NCBI RefSeq assembly: GCF_037975245.1
Contig: NC_092567.1
Coordinates: 20,807,376-20,871,375, forward strand
Origin: Apostichopus japonicus
Lineage: Eukaryota; Echinodermata; Holothuroidea; Aspidochirotida; Stichopodidae
Reading direction: 5' to 3'
Length of the DNA: 64,000 nucleotides
A model generated the notes under the pieces. The model was not told the DNA's origin, made no database searches, and was given only the letters and a program-made list of their open reading frames with translations. This document shows, piece by piece, positions 62,966 to 64,000 of this stretch. Position 1 is the first letter of the stretch. Each line of letters starts with the position of its first letter. Made by a program: the position numbers and the translations under genes.

Positions 62966-63609
62966 TATAGATGTCAACCCAAACAGTTGATTTCAAGGAA
63001 ATTTGATGGTGAAATTTAACGTCTTTTCAATGTTTTAAACTCTGCCGGGAGACTCTACTAACACGAAGAAATCAGCTTCTCATGCTTGTCTAATTGTATA
63101 CATTGCCTGACTCGAGACCATAGACGACTTTTCATACTGTTTGCTTTGGACTACTTTGTATTGCTTAATCTCCGATGTAAAAAGATTATTTATCTAACAA
63201 TTGGTCAGGAATGTAGCCTGTACTGAGATCGCCTTGTTTTTTAAAAAAAGACATGATTACAAATGATTTGGGGGACACAAAACCAACGATCATCTTAAAC
63301 TATATGTGAAAGAGATGTGTTTGTGGAGTACAACTATCCAACTATCCCGAAACAGCTTAGTTTAAACGTCGTGTGTGCATGGATCCGCCATTTTGAAAAT
63401 CTGTGATATCATAGCGCCGCTTAGTTTTCTTGCAAAGGTTTCAATATTTGCTTTTCTATTTATAGTTTCAAGACAACAAGTTATACATGTTGACATCACT
63501 GAATGCAATGCCATCATTATTGTAGGTCCTGCAGATGCAGATCAATTTGTTAATACTTCAACAGTTTGCCAAAGCCCATCTCCAAAAATATAGATTGTCA
63601 TACATAATC
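62966..63609. other. Non-coding stretch, no gene seen
   Basis: No exon recognised. The frame at 63375-63593 has no identifiable domain and runs up to a dispersed repeat copy. Confidence 0.5.
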
Positions 63610-63690
63610 AGCTCTGTGTGTGAAAGAAACACTAAATCTGTGATATCTCCCTAAAGAGGAATAACAATTTTTTTGTTCGTAGCTATTTCG
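63610..63690 (+). repeat. Dispersed CRE/palindrome repeat, copy 6 (3' part)
   Basis: GCTCTGTGTGTGAAAGAAAC, then CTGTGATATCTCCCTAAAGA and TTCGTAGCTATTTCGG, matches the right half of copy 1 and the minus strand of copy 2. The CRE and palindrome half is not recognisable. Confidence 0.7.
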
Positions 63691-64000
63691 GAAAGTTGTT
63701 GACAACATTTGTCTCTATGACTTATATATCAATGATAATATCTGGGTTTGTGTCTTGTTTTTCGTCGGTGGTCATTTTGTTTCTTTTCTGATGAAAAATG
63801 ACATGATATGACGTACCAGACAGGGATCAAGGGATGTTTTTTATTATTCTTATTATTATTGTTAATGAGATGTCTAAGGCTTGCCACTCAGTTCAATGCT
63901 ATTTCTCACTCCGCCCAAGCTATTTTAATACTTCTCGAACTGTTGACCAAACAGAAAAGACCAAACACAGAACAACAGACTGAAGGGATTCAAGTAATTA
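63691..64000. other. Non-coding stretch, no gene seen
   Basis: AT-rich sequence with a short TTATTATTATT patch (63842-63860). No feature recognised. Confidence 0.5.

Overview
The window looks like nuclear DNA of a multicellular animal, most likely a marine invertebrate and perhaps a deuterostome such as an echinoderm. The grounds are low GC (about one third by rough estimate), abundant (TA)n arrays and G/C homopolymers, a BEL/Pao LTR retrotransposon (a metazoan group), a tRNA-derived SINE of a type I associate with echinoderms and cephalochordates, and many small hAT-like elements. The species assignment is inference. I find no convincing host protein-coding exon, rRNA or intact tRNA, so the window is probably intergenic or deep intronic.

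The one clear coding unit is a 7,486-bp BEL/Pao retrotransposon on the minus strand (8381-15866). Its two 932-bp LTRs look identical by eye, it ends in TG...CA, and it is flanked by the 5-bp duplication TTATC. Its gag (14177-14719) and protease/RT/RNase H/integrase reading frame (9541-14187) are open throughout. They are separated by a one-base frame change that falls inside the gag DUF1759 domain. It is therefore a very young insertion that is probably crippled by one indel, or contains a sequencing error.

Layout: 1-1062 plain; 1063-2250 pentanucleotide satellite with higher-order structure; 3140-3305 SINE; 4721-5030 AT-rich; 8381-15866 BEL element inserted at the edge of a 78-bp tandem array that continues to 16345; 17283-17450 GATGGTT-type minisatellite; 18830-19285 98-bp tandem array; 22823-26239 cluster of nested hAT-like elements sharing one internal core; 36473-36869 and 61440-61955 further hAT-like elements; 41065-41192 mariner-like MITE; 42127-42705 tandem duplication carrying CRE and DR1 nuclear-receptor half-site motifs; 56505-56860 decayed tRNA-like sequences; 62583-62965 19-bp minisatellite. 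(TA)n arrays are scattered throughout.

The most unusual signals outside the retrotransposon are three. The perfect CRE octamer TGACGTCA is strongly over-represented (14 sites against roughly one expected). A six-member dispersed repeat family pairs that octamer with the palindrome ACTTGATCAAGT at a fixed 7-bp spacing in its best copies. Several hAT-like elements share an internal core although their terminal sequences differ. Nothing here amounts to a demonstrably new multigene system.
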